56,827 bases of DNA from Zopfochytrium polystomum (Eukaryota > Chytridiomycota > Chytridiomycetes > Chytridiales > Chytridiaceae), in assembly GCA_025765615.1 (NCBI GenBank), contig JAIVFJ010000363.1, forward strand, positions 1 through 56,827, in the 5' to 3' direction. Positions 11,230 through 21,796 of this stretch are shown here, in pieces; position 1 is the stretch's first letter; every line of letters starts with the position of its first letter. A model generated the notes under the pieces. It did not search any database, was not told the DNA's origin, and saw only the letters and a program-made list of their open reading frames with translations. A program made the position numbers and the translations under genes.

Positions 11230-11500
11230 ATGTGCTTCCCAGTCTACGTGCCTCTTCTCTTTCCACACTGCTTTCGATTTTTTACCTTGCTGAGTGCACT
11301 TCTGCCATACACAAAAATGATCCGATTAAGACAGTGCAGCTGGAGCTTTGATACGAAAATTTGAATTAGACATTGTTGGTTCCGAACTGGTCCACTTCTT
11401 AGAGAGCTTGCAGTGGTGGAAAGGTTGCCGACTGGAGGTCTATTACTGTAAATTGAATACCGGCACGTGGAACTACGTTGTTGTCTTTGATTTGTGGTGA
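10963..11500 (-). repeat. Right arm of the large imperfect inverted repeat
   Basis: Plus-strand exon 2 of copy 1, its 3' flank (TGGAGCTTTGATACG) and a minus-strand relic of the CxH-x6-CxxC gene correspond to 9725-10258 inverted. The shared 3' flank is also seen downstream of copy 2 (about 13071-13225). Confidence 0.7.
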
Positions 11501-11853
11501 GCGTCGGGTTTGTTCGACTCATTGAGTCAAGAAGGCCCTGCCTGCTTCATTCCACGAGGGTTTTCGCGCGGAGATGGTGACTGGTAAGAAGCAAGGAAAA
11601 AATCGTTTTTGCACGCATACAAGGATAACAGCATGCTTTGAAACGACATACTCGATAGCCTCGCCCCGATTCATCAAAAAATTCAAAAAGAAATCCCGGA
11701 ACAGCAAATGCTACCCGGGCCAGCCGATCCTACTTCTTGCCCTGCGATTGGCCTTGCCCGAGTTACTGGACCTACGTAGCGCACAGTCGAGCGGCTTCAC
11801 ACACTCGACTCGTCCAGCATTGACCGACTTGGCAAGGGCCTTTTGCACGGGGG

Positions 11854-11889
<36 letters not shown>

Positions 11890-12350
11890 ATTGGGGGAAG
11901 ATCTCCCTGAGTAGAAGAGTGCGATCGGGGTAAGTGGTTCGCATAGATACCAGAATTTATTGAAGCTCCCTGCGTAACTGACAGATCCAGAGGAAAACAG
12001 ATGAGCTTGATTGAAAAGGCCGAAGTAGTTGCTCAGACTGTCGGGGCAGGCTTTCGATTCGCTTTCTTTATTCACTATTTCCAGCACGGGCTTAAACCTG
12101 TCCCGTAGAAGCAGCACACAGCACACGAGCGGCTACAACAACTCGTCTCGCAAACACGAGTGAGTCAGTTATTTACAGTGAATATTCATTCGGCATGCTA
12201 CGGGCAGCATCGGGTGAACAGGTTTTTGGGAAAGACAGTGTTGGGTGGTGGGCGAGACAGCGACAAGAGCGAAGACCTTTTGACCTGCTCCACATCATCA
12301 AAGGGAAAGACACACCGACACCCCATAGCATCAGTAAAAGTATTCTGGAA
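11500..12350 (+). other. Spacer between six-Cys copies 1 and 2
   Basis: Bases about 11745-11845 resemble 13335-13430 (CCTTGCC, then TTCACACA..TCGACTCG, then TTGGCAAGGCC-like), so this spacer belongs to the duplicated unit. It contains a G34 homopolymer. The last 150 bases are the promoter and leader of copy 2, similar to the leaders of copies 1 and 3 (GGGAAAGACA). No gene seen. Confidence 0.55.
11855..11888 (+). repeat. Poly-G tract (G34)
   Basis: An uninterrupted run of 34 G, preceded by GGGGGC. The exact length is unreliable in any assembly. It has G-quadruplex potential. Confidence 0.8.
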
Positions 12351-12352
12351 CA

Positions 12353-13076
12353 ATGCGCTTCACATCCGCCGTCGCCGCCGCCGCCTCGGCGCTCATCCTC
12401 ACCACCACCGCGGCTGCGGGGGCCGACTCGGCCTCCCCGCCGCCCACTCAGATGAGTCCTGCGTGCGTTGCCGCAATCGCCGCCCTGGACAACAACGTGA
12501 ACACGCCGTGTGTTGCCAAGCACCCTTACCCCGGCACAGGCTCGTCCGCGTTCGGATCCCCGGAGGAGAAGGAAGCGTTCAAGTGCGAATGCAACACCCC
12601 TGGCCTTCTTGGCTACTCCCAGGCCATCGTTGACTCGTGCGACGTCCTTATCATCCCTCTGATTCTGAGATACGGCTGGCTTGACGCCTTAACTGCCACT
12701 CATATCGACGAGCTCAAGAAATTTTGCGGGTAAGAGCGCAACTGGTTGGATGACTTTCTCTTTTTTACTCCTCTGGTGTGGGCAAAAATCACTCTTTACG
12801 AACATTAATCAAAAAAAAAACAGCGATGTCGGGGTCACAATAACCGGCACGATCACCAGAACCAGCTCTGGTTCGTCCCCAACGAGCACCGCGCCGTCCA
12901 GCTCTTACACTCCGATCGGTACTTCCACGATCGCGTCTGGCAACTCGTCTGCCACCACATCTCCTTCGTACTCTGTTTCTTCACCGACGAACTTGGTGTC
13001 TTCAGGCACGGCCATCAGTCCCTGCGCCGCCCCAATCCTAATGGCTGTTATAGCCGTGGTCGCCTCTTCTGTCTGA
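12353..13076 (+). CDS. Secreted six-cysteine GPI-anchored-type protein, copy 2
   Basis: Exons 12353-12729 and 12824-13076, intron GTAAGA...AACAG. The signal peptide MRFTSAVAAAASALIL is followed by the same cysteine spacing as copy 1, with only scattered substitutions in the Cys domain. Exon 2 gives GDVGVTITGTI, a Ser/Thr-rich stalk and a hydrophobic C-terminus ending VVASSV. No frame break in either exon. Likely displayed at the cell surface or wall; molecular role unknown. Confidence 0.83.
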
Positions 13077-13496
13077 ATGTGCTTCTAGCTGGCAACAATT
13101 TGTCGTTCTTCCACATCTTGTCTCCCAACACGACTTACAGTTTCGTTACTTCGCTGTGTGCTGCTTCTCCAATGTATGAATGATCAGATTAAGCCAGTAT
13201 AGTCTGAGCTTTGATGCGTAAGAAAACAAACCTCGGCTTCATTGTCTTCGCCCATATTGCCAAGAATGAACAACTTGCGCCGAAAGCGCACAAACAGCCC
13301 GCCTCTCTATTTCGATGGTTCGCTGGGACGATCGGCCTTGCCACAAAGATTCGCTTTCAGGCGAGATCTCGCTGGGCCTTCACATATTCGACTCGACCAC
13401 TGCTGACGGTCTTGACAAAGGCCATTTTAGGGGCCTGCCTGCCAGTACCAAAAAAAAAATACTAAAAGTATTAGAGTGCAAGCACCTGCTCGTGCA

Positions 13497-13720
13497 AGCC
13501 CGACCACAACAACAACCACAACCACAATCGCTTTTAAGTCCGCCGCTGGCGCCGCCATCGGCGGGACCAACCAAAATCGGGGTCAAACTCGTCTTACAAG
13601 TCGCCGTGTCGGACGCTGTGCAGTTTGCCAGTGTCCACGCGCAGAAGTCGCCCGCGAGCCGGGCTCCCGTCTCCCGAATCTACCTCGTGGTCAGACATCC
13701 AGGGGCACGCAGATCGGAAA
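13497..13720 (+). pseudogene. Internally deleted copy of the CxH-x6-CxxC gene
   Basis: The first part (about 13500-13610; ACAACAACCACAACCACAA, then GTCTTACAAGTCGCCGTGTCGG) matches 7750-7850. It then jumps to a match with about 8668-8770 (GCTGTGC..GCCAGTG.CACGCGCAG, then GTCTCCCGAATC). The middle, including both Cys/His modules, is missing, a loss of roughly 800 bases relative to the intact gene. Confidence 0.68.
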
Positions 13721-13739
13721 AACGTGATGTCGATCGAGA

Positions 13740-14335
13740 TTGTACTTAAAAATATGACAATCAATTTTGAATGGGGCGCGTTGGAGACTAAAGCGAAAAA
13801 ACAGGTATTGTAGTGGGTTTGCTCTAATTGCCGTTTTATACTGTATCAGGTTAGTGGTGGACTTAGAGCCTTCTTCTTCCGTCCCGAGCCGAGTTTTTCC
13901 GCCTTCGTTGGGCCACCCAAAGAGGTAGAAAATTGTTTTAAAATATGGCCCGCAGGGCGCCAACTGGCGCCATCGCAAATACCTCTGCAAGCCAGTCACA
14001 GACTGACTTTAACGAGCCACAAGCCGGACGGACAAGGAAGAACGTGCGCGGCATCACACCGCAGTTCATTTATTTACACGTGTTATTTACCGTCAGGCGC
14101 GTATTTCCATAAACAGTAGTCGCAACTAGCATACGAGGCCCCCGAGTGAGCTTTCGCTGTTTGGAGCTTAAAAATCGCCGACCGGGTGCGGATATAAAAC
14201 TGGGGAAAGACACTGTTGGGCGAGACAGGCTCGACAGCGCCCAAGATTGCGAATAAAAGCTTCCATGTCTCTCACACACTTTTGCTCACCCACCAGTTCA
14301 CTCTCCTTCACCATCATATCAAAGCAACTTGACCT
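13740..14335 (+). other. Intergenic and leader of six-Cys copy 3
   Basis: No gene recognised. The stretch 14200-14335 resembles the leaders of copies 1 and 2 (GGGAAAGACA...GGGCGAGACA). Confidence 0.5.
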
Positions 14336-14341
14336 GCAACA

Positions 14342-14720
14342 ATGCGCTTCACATCCGCCTTCGCCGCCGTCGCCGCGGTCTCCTTGGCTCTCACCTTCAC
14401 CACCGCGACTGCGGAGGCGGACTCCATACCGACTCAAATGAGTCCCCGCGTGCGTTGCCGCAATCGCCGCCCTGGACGACAACGTCAACACGCCGTGCGT
14501 TGCCAAACACCCTTACACCGGCAACGGCACGTCCTCCTTCGGATCCCCGGAGGAGAAAGAAGCGTTCAAGTGCGAATGCAACACCCCTGGCCTTCTCGGC
14601 TACTCCCAGGCCATCGTTGACTTGTGCGACGTACTTATCGTCCCTGCGATTCTGAAATACGGCTGGCTTGACGTCTTAACTGCCACCCATATCGACCAGC
14701 TCACGAAATTCTGCGGGTAA
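14342..14720 (+). pseudogene. Six-cysteine secreted protein, copy 3, frameshifted and lacking exon 2
   Basis: The frame opens with the signal peptide MRFTSAFAAVAAVSLAL and reads to QMSP. There one extra C (CCCCG around 14441-14446 versus CCTG in copies 1 and 2) shifts the frame. In the shifted frame the rest of exon 1 is well conserved up to FCG and a GTAAGA donor at about 14718. Exon 2 is not found in the following 300 bases. The missing stalk and tail make this a genuine pseudogene even if the single-base insertion were an error. Confidence 0.75.
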
Positions 14721-14721
14721 G

Positions 14722-15036
14722 AGAGCAAAGGGTGGATGCTTCACACTTATTTAGTCGACTGATCCGGGCAATAAATCACTCTCACTTTAACCTCTTACTC
14801 TCGCTCTGATGTGCTTTCTCTTTCTCTCTTCGTCTATTTTTGCCCCCTTTTTTCCCTTTAGCCGTAACATTCAAAGAATAAAAGGACCGGGTATAAGGAA
14901 TATGGAAAAAATACCGACGTGCTATCGTGGTTTCAAATTTTTTAAGCAGTTGGTGGTAGTTCTCGAGCGACAATAACAGTCCGTGCAAATTCGTGGTAAA
15001 CGGTGACAAAAGAAAAGGAAACTGCTTGGCTGCAGT
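14722..15036 (+). other. Short intergenic stretch
   Basis: CT-rich and AT-rich sequence, nothing coding. Exon 2 of copy 3 would be expected here and is absent. Confidence 0.5.
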
Positions 15037-17036
15037 TCACAGGATTACTAAAAGACCGCCACCGGCCGCTCCACGCCAGACGGCAGTCGCTCCCTCTTCA
15101 TAAACAAACGAGCCGAGGGCCGACACCCCCGCGAACGGAATCAAAATGCGGAACACCAGCTGCAGCGTCTCGACAAACCCGTGGACGACCGGCGGCCAAT
15201 CGGGACGCGGGGCAGCGCGAGTCGGATCAGCGACGGCGACTTGAGCAGCAGTGCAAGGGTCGACGCCAGAGACCAAAAAGTGCAAAGTGACGTTGTTGTC
15301 GGCGACGCTCTTTGCGACGTTTGAAGGGAGCTTTTGGTTGAGAGGCGAGCGAGACGGCGGGCGAGCCCGACGACGGGCCGCCAATGGTTTGGAAAAAGTT
15401 GATGAGCGAGGTCATGGTGGAGAGCAGGTCTTCGGGGACGGAGAATTGGCCGACGAGGATCAGCATCTGGAGGGACGTGCCGGCCCCGATGCCACCGACG
15501 AGGATGAAGAGTATGGGCTCCCAGCCCGCGCTGCTTTCGTCGAGGAGGCTGATGAGCACGGCGGAGAGGGCCACAAGGACCGCGCCGGTGGGGATGAAGG
15601 GCCAAGCCAGTCCGGTGGCGCTGGGAGATGATACCCGTCGCGATTGAGGAGAACGACGAGACCGCCGATGAGAGGCAAGGTGCGAACGCCCGCGGACGTG
15701 GCCGAATCTATGGAATTGGTGAAGATGAGCTTCATCGATAGTAGGGACAGAACGAACTGAATTTGGCTTACCTCCTTTCACAACCTGGAACCACTGCGGC
15801 ACGTAGAAAATCAAGCCAAAGAAGGCCATACCGAAAAAAGCAGCCGTCAAAAAAGTGGCCACCACGTTTGGGTTTTGAAGAGGTGTGGAGGGATAATCGG
15901 CCGCGACGCGACCTTTCACCTCGACATACACAAACGCAGCCAGTCCAACACCGCCGGACAACGAACAAGCTAATCACAGTGGCAGAGTCCCACGCGTACT
16001 GGGTACCGCCGCCCTCGAGGGCGAATCAGCAGGCAGATAATTGACACGACGAGGACAAAGGTGCCGATCCAGTCGATCCTTTGCCAAGTCTTGCATTCTG
16101 TTTTCGGATTTGACCGTCTTGATGTTGAGAAAAAAGATGACGACAACAATTGCGATGGCGCCGAGCGGGAGGTTGATGTAGAAGACCCATCGCCAGGAGA
16201 CGTGATCGACAAGGCGCCGCCAAGAAGAGGACCTTGTGCAGGTAATTAGTGTGCAGTCAGGCCTGCTGCGTAGACTCACCAGCAACAGAGGCCAGACCAA
16301 ACGCAGCTCCAACGACTCCTGTCCACTTTCCACGCTCACGGAGGGGGTACGAGATCTGCAACGATGATGATGACAAGGGTAAATATACCTCCACCGCCAA
16401 GGCCGGCAAACAGCCCTGGGCAACAATGAGGAACTATTGTGGACTGTCAGACTAGACAAAGCGATGCGACTTTGGATGGAAAAACACACACCGGCATGTT
16501 GGTGGCTGCCCCGCACAGGGCGCTTCCAATCTCGAACACGACGATTGCAAACAGGTTATACCGCCTTCCGACCAAAGATGTCGGCAAGCTGACCGTACGA
16601 CGGAATGAAGGCGGTCGATGTGAGAAGATACGACGTAGCGACCCAAGCGACTTGATCCTGTGCGGCGAACTCGGTTTGCGATGGCTTGCAGCGCGACGGA
16701 CACAATGGTCTGGGAGGGGGTTAGTGAGCGGAGCATAGCCGGAGTGTGAGAATGAAAGGATTGTCGCCTACTTGATCCAACGAAGCGAGGAATACGGCGA
16801 CGCACAAGCCGACAAAGATGAGGTAGAACTGGAGGTTCGACATTCCGGGAACTATCGTCGTGGGCTGCGGGTCGGCGGGGTCGACCACAACAGCTTCGAC
16901 GTCGGCCGCTGTCTGCTTCTCGGCACCAGCGGCTGCCGGCGCATCGGCTTCTTCGTGACTGTTGAGGGCGGTCGAAGAGTCTTGCATGTCGGTCGGGGCG
17001 ATCCCGTCACTATTATTCATATATTCGGCCGCCATC
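15037..17036 (-). pseudogene. Second DHA2-type MFS transporter, multiply frameshifted
   Basis: Starts at MAAEYMNNSDG (17036) with an acidic tail. Exon 1 ends at 16772 after FLASLDQ and exon 2 begins at 16709 with TIVSVALQAIAN. Conserved blocks follow in changing frames: WVATSYLLTSTAFIPSYGQL, GLGGGGIFTLVIIIVADLV, VDHVSWRWVFYINLPLGAI, GGGTQYAWDSATV, FFGLIFYVPQWFQVVKGG and TGLAWPFIPTGAV. At least six single-base shifts are needed to join them (near 16690, 16575, 16350, 16040, 15970 and in the region 15600-15300). No clear in-frame nonsense codons are seen between the shifts. The splice sites remain good. Paralogue of 3349-5243, in inverted orientation on the other side of the six-Cys cluster. 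Confidence 0.82.
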
Positions 17037-17039
17037 CTG

Positions 17040-17745
17040 GGGCAGGGAGCGAGCTCGAAAAAGATATGGAGGCCTCCGATTGTTCTCCCAAGCGGTAATA
17101 AGCGAAGCAAACCACGCTCCCAGTCATGATCCGTTTGTCGGACCCGAAGTGGCTGGTCCAGACAGACGGATGTTGCGGGTACCTTCTGCTTGTTGAATGA
17201 TCAAATAACTGAGAGAGAGGTCTCCCGTTTCCGATTTTTTGTCTCTCTTGGGTGTGTGCCCGCCGAAAACCCGGCGGAAGCAAACCGCGACGATCGATCG
17301 GACAATCATGTGAATGGAGGAGACAAACAAACGCCTGGGATTTCGCCCGATTGGTTTGCTATCAATAATAGTAATAGGGTAGTAAATCCCCGAACTGGAC
17401 AATTTGCGAAATCGTTTTTCATCATCCCTCGCTAACCAAAGTGACTACCAATGCACTTTGCTGCCAACTCTGTCCGAGCAGCATTGCAGTGCTGTTGTTA
17501 TGTCAAACAACCAGAAAACTGACTTTAAAAGTTCGCTTTTGAGAGGTTTGACTGCCTCTACTTTTATATCTGTAAAGGGAAAACCTTCAACATTTTCATC
17601 TTGGGGCTGCCCTAAAAACGCAATAAACACATTGTAAATTTCTCTGTCCCCACCCCACTCCATGGCAAAATTGGAAAAAATGGGGCAGTTTGCTTGATTT
17701 TTGACCACCCCCAGTCAGGGATCTATTCCAACTCTAATCACGAAT
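17040..17745 (+). other. Intergenic, no supported gene
   Basis: Probable promoter of the minus-strand transporter, then AT-richer sequence. Nothing coding is recognised. Confidence 0.5.
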
Positions 17746-17746
17746 T

Positions 17747-18512
17747 TTAAAGTATCAACGCCGCCAACAACGCCGCCGCCAGGCAGCCTCCAGCAGCTCG
17801 CATCGCGAAAGAGTTCTTTGATCGTTGTGCTGCTGACCGTGTGGTACTCACAGTGCCAGAAGCTCCGGCGGAAGATGATGTGGAAGTAGAAGAGGCGAGA
17901 GGCGTGCACGAGTACTCTTGGGCGGGCGTCCGGTTGAGTTCGGTTCGAAAAGCAGGTAAACGAGTCGAGGCGGTTGTTGGTGCAGTTCGACGCTTTGGCT
18001 GCGTACAGGGACTTGCAGTTTGGATCGTCGGGAGTCGTTGCAGTCAGACCGAGGCAACGATACTAGGTTTGGGTCCGTGTGGTTTGGCAGAAGTTGATTC
18101 GTTAGGATGGGTCATCGAATAAGTTGTAGAAAAAATCATTGAACAAAGGGATCCTTACGTAATAGGAACCGTCAGATGCGCATCCCCACTCGGACAGGAC
18201 CTGGCCGGTCGACGAGCACCCTGACTGGGTAGCGGCAAACCAGGTGGAGTTCGAGCATTGCAGGGACGCTGCGACAGCGGGTGCCGACGACGTCGCAGAG
18301 CTGGAGGAGGATGCTCCACTAGTTGGGTACCCGCAGACGCACTGCATGAAGCCCGAGAAGGAGCCCGTGATAGTCTTTGTGGTTGCGAGGGGCAGGGTGG
18401 CGGTGCAGTAGGCTGCGTCGACGAGCGAGGCTGTCTTGGAGCAAAAGGCGGCGCACGGCGCGAAGGTGGCGGCGCCGCCCGAGCAGTCGGCGGCCTGCCC
18501 CAAAGCCGACAT
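17747..18512 (-). CDS. Cys-rich, Ser-rich protein with a GPI-type C-terminus
   Basis: Three exons on the minus strand. Exon 1 (18512 to about 18161) reads ALGQAADCSGGAATFAPC with about ten cysteines and a Ser-rich linker (SGASSSSSATSSAPA), ending at a GTAAGG donor. Exon 2 (about 18063-17862) reads CLGLTATTPDDPNCKSLY and DSFTCFSN, then ASSTSTSSSAGASGT; one frame shift is needed near 17905. Exon 3 (about 17822-17747) encodes a hydrophobic tail (AAGGCLAAALLAALIL) directly before the stop, as expected for GPI attachment. A signal peptide is not visible in frame at the assigned start, so an upstream exon or a different start is possible. Not related to the six-Cys family by spacing. Confidence 0.6.
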
Positions 18513-18514
18513 TT

Positions 18515-19295
18515 TTTTGCGCTCGACGTTTGGAGGATTTCTTTTGCAGAAAGTTTCGCCAGCATAAAAAATAAAAGCAAACCGAAAGCAGAAAGAAACG
18601 AAATTTTCGCAAAGAGATTGAATTCCTTATTTGGCTTTTGTACCGAAGAAAGCAACCTTGTCTTCAGCGTTGTTTTCAGACAGGCAGCTCAACGCCATTT
18701 GTTAGACAGACACAGACCTTGCAGACCGATAGACTGACAGACAGACTCGTTCCGCCAACCCAAGAAGGCTCAAAAATTTGCACTCTCTTTCCCAAAGAGG
18801 CAGTTTCTCTCCTCGCGGTGATGACATCGATTTTTTTTTCCCCCCCTCTCACTCGTTTCGCGGTCACGCCGAACACGAAAAAGTACGGGAAGCGTGCTTT
18901 GGCTCAGCCCCAAAGGCTTTTGGTTTGGTGCACCAAGATGATGTCACGCATGGGAGAGTTTCTTTTTTTTTATTTTTTTTAAATTGGTCTGAGCCCCAAA
19001 AGCAACGCGACCGTCTGTCGTGGGCCGACGCCAAAACCGAAACGAGCCGCTTTGCGCCGGAAGCTCGTGCGCAGTTTTCAACTTGCCTGAAGCAGCGTGA
19101 CGACAAATGCAGTTTTTCTTGCTCAAGGTTGACCAGATAGGGCCAAAATCAAAGTGCCTCCTGATGACCTCATCGGAGGATTTCTATGCAATATTCTTCT
19201 GCTCAGTATATATAAGGGGCCTTAACTCAAACGCGCTCACCAGCATACTCAGTAGAAGTAGGAAAGAGGATATAGAAGGCAGATACATATAGAAA
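18515..19295 (+). other. Intergenic, no supported gene apart from a TATA element near the 3' end
   Basis: AGAC/GACAGACAG short repeats (18700-18745), long T tracts (18828-18846 and 18960-18980). Nothing coding recognised. Confidence 0.5.
19207..19216 (+). promoter_or_regulatory. TATA box upstream of the lectin-like gene
   Basis: TATATATAAG, about 85 bases upstream of the assigned start codon at 19300. Confidence 0.5.
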
Positions 19296-19299
19296 GAAA

Positions 19300-21488
19300 A
19301 TGCTCATGCCAGCCATTCCGGTCGCTATCGCCCTCGCCGTCTCCCTACAGGGCGTCCTTGGCTACCTCATCCCTCGCCGCGACCTGCCTGCGAACGACAC
19401 TCTGTCCGCGTCAGTGGAGCCGGGGCAGCTGCAAACCTCCCCAGTTTCCTCCTTTGGCTCAAGACCCCAACAACGGGACGGAGATCAACTTTGGAAAAAA
19501 ACGACAGCGGTGACTTTACCGAGACTTGGCCGCTCTCCTCTGCGATCCAGGACAGTCTCGACCAGGCCTCGCAGTGAGTTGTTTTTCGTTGTGGAAACGG
19601 GCTGCTTGCTTGGTCGCGCATAGACTGATCCCTTCTTTTCGCTTTGAAGAAATTTCACCGACCTGGACAAAGAATTAGGCATCGGGAACTCTACGCGATC
19701 GAATTCCACCGGCAGAATCCACAACGTCAGCGGCTTTGGCACCGGTTCGTGGTACATCCCTTTTGGACAAATTGGCGGGAACGGGGGCGGGTTTTCGGAT
19801 CCCCACATCGAGAACGGGCCTATCACAAAGATCGAGTCGTGGACCGGTTGCTGTGCGATTGTCGGTCTCCGTGTCACTCATACTGACGGATCGACGACGT
19901 CTTATGGATCGATTGTAAGTTCCCTTTCTTCATTTCTTCATAGTTGCGTCGCCTTAATCTCCACCAAAAAAGGGAACTGGCTCTCCAAACGACCAATTCG
20001 CGTTCTCCGATGGCGAAGTCATCACCTCTCTTTCTCTTTGGGGAAATGGAGCTGGAACTCGTCTTGGATCAATTCAGTAGGCCCATTTATATATATACAT
20101 TTATATATTTTTTTTTTGTTTTGTTTTTCTGCTTCGTCAACTTTTTTCTCCTTCGTTCTAATGGTAAACGCAGATTCAAAACCAACAAAGGCAACTCTTT
20201 CAGCACAAAAATGTACGACTGGGGCCTGAAAACTGAATACGCCCAAACGGTCGGCTCCGGCATTCTGGCAGGTGTATACGTCAACTCTGGCACCGAGATC
20301 GACGCGCTTGGAGTCGTCTTTGTCCAACCCGTCAGCTTTGGTACGGTGGTAAACACAAAGTGGGGCACCGTCTACGACGGTCTGCAGGTGGCGCCTTCGA
20401 GCGTGCACGTGTACGGGCCGGCAGACGTTGACAACACCGCCAGCGACACAAACCTTCCCGTCAACTCTCTGGTAACGACCACAACGTACGTGGACACGTC
20501 CGCATTCCAGCTCTCGTTCACGGAGGGAACCGAGTTTGGCATGTCGTGGGGAGTCGAGGCGAGCGTGCCGGAGCTCGGAAAGGCTACGGAGGGATTTACC
20601 TGGAAGATTTCGTTCTCGTCGGTGAAAGATCTTGTTTTTTTTTTTTTCAATTGAGAATCTTGTACGATTCTAACACGATCACTCGCAGTCTCAATCCCTC
20701 ACAACGACGAAATCCGTATCGACTACTACACAGCTCTGCAACGCTTTCAACTGCCCTGCCCACAAGCACTGCCGCATTTACTGTGTCGCAACTCTGATTG
20801 ATGAACGAATCCAGTAAGAGTCGTGAGGCAACACAGTGTTCGCAGACAACGCAAGACTGACATCGCTGGGTTGACAGGTACTCAGCGAAGGGTCGACTGA
20901 CTTTAAACAACGGCGGCGCATACTACTACGACATTGCGGGACTCTACCAAGTGTCTGGCAACTCTTACACCATGTGTGACTTCGTCAACGATCCAAACTG
21001 CGCCGGCAGCAGCAGCCCCGCTTTCGTCGCCGACCGCATCCGTAAATTTGACGGTGGCGGCAGCACCGGCGGTGGTGGTGGCGGCGGCGGAGGCGGCTCG
21101 TCGGACGGAGAAGTAGTATACGCGGTCAACTGCATCCGCGCGAACGGGGGGCGGCGCATACTCGATTGCGGCGTACTACTCGCACATGAGCCAGACTCAG
21201 AACGGGCAGCAGCCGGACGCGTCGGTGTCGATGATCTGTCCTTCCGGCGGATGCCAGGCGTCCGGAACTATCACTTGGGAAGGGCAAACAGTACGATCCA
21301 ACGACTATCCGGACGGGAACTATAATACTTTCACCCTCAATGGAAATGCGAACAGCGCTCCAACCGGCGGGTATGTCGGAACGGGGTCCAACAAGTACCA
21401 CTCTTTCAACTGCTACCACGGGTACCGTTCTCTGTTTACCCAAGGAAGCACGACTTGCTACGCTATATACTATTGCACGAAAGCCTGA
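19300..21488 (+). CDS. Secreted jacalin-like lectin with an aerolysin-like region and a Gly-linked Cys-rich tail
   Basis: The start at 19300 gives a signal peptide of about 21 residues followed by a dibasic site. About six exons span roughly 19300-19573, 19650-19914, 19972-20075, 20173-20625, 20688-20816 and 20878 onward. Residues from about 19650 to 20340 carry a jacalin-like beta-prism pattern: the Gly-rich GGNGGGFSD turn, [20 protein letters not shown] and the late [11 protein letters not shown] strand. The next region (about 20345-20990) is rich in Ser/Thr and alternating hydrophobic residues and resembles aerolysin/ETX-MTX2 beta-pore-forming domains, as in natterin-type lectins; this second assignment is weaker. 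A poly-Gly linker (about 21052-21098) leads to a Cys-containing tail ending at 21488. Frame breaks lie near 19480-19500 and near 21140-21185, so activity is uncertain. No sequence repair is offered. Confidence 0.66.
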
Positions 21489-21796
21489 CACATACCTCAG
21501 CCAAATGAACGGGATTGTGCGGCTTTTTCTCTTTGTCTTGAAGCTTTTTGAAGTTTTCGTTTTCTCTTCTCAGTGATACGTAATAGAATTTGGCTGTTTT
21601 TCTGTAAAAAAGAAGAATAAAGGAATCGAAGAGGTATTTCATTTAGGCGCAATGTGTGGAAGCTGAAATTTGCTGAATTATTCCGCTTACTCCACTGCCC
21701 AAGTTCAAGCAATGAAATGGTATATTGCAAGGGAAAGCAGAAACAAGCGCTCACGAAGCCGAGCCAACCAGCCTCAGGGTACTTTCGTGGGGCCTC

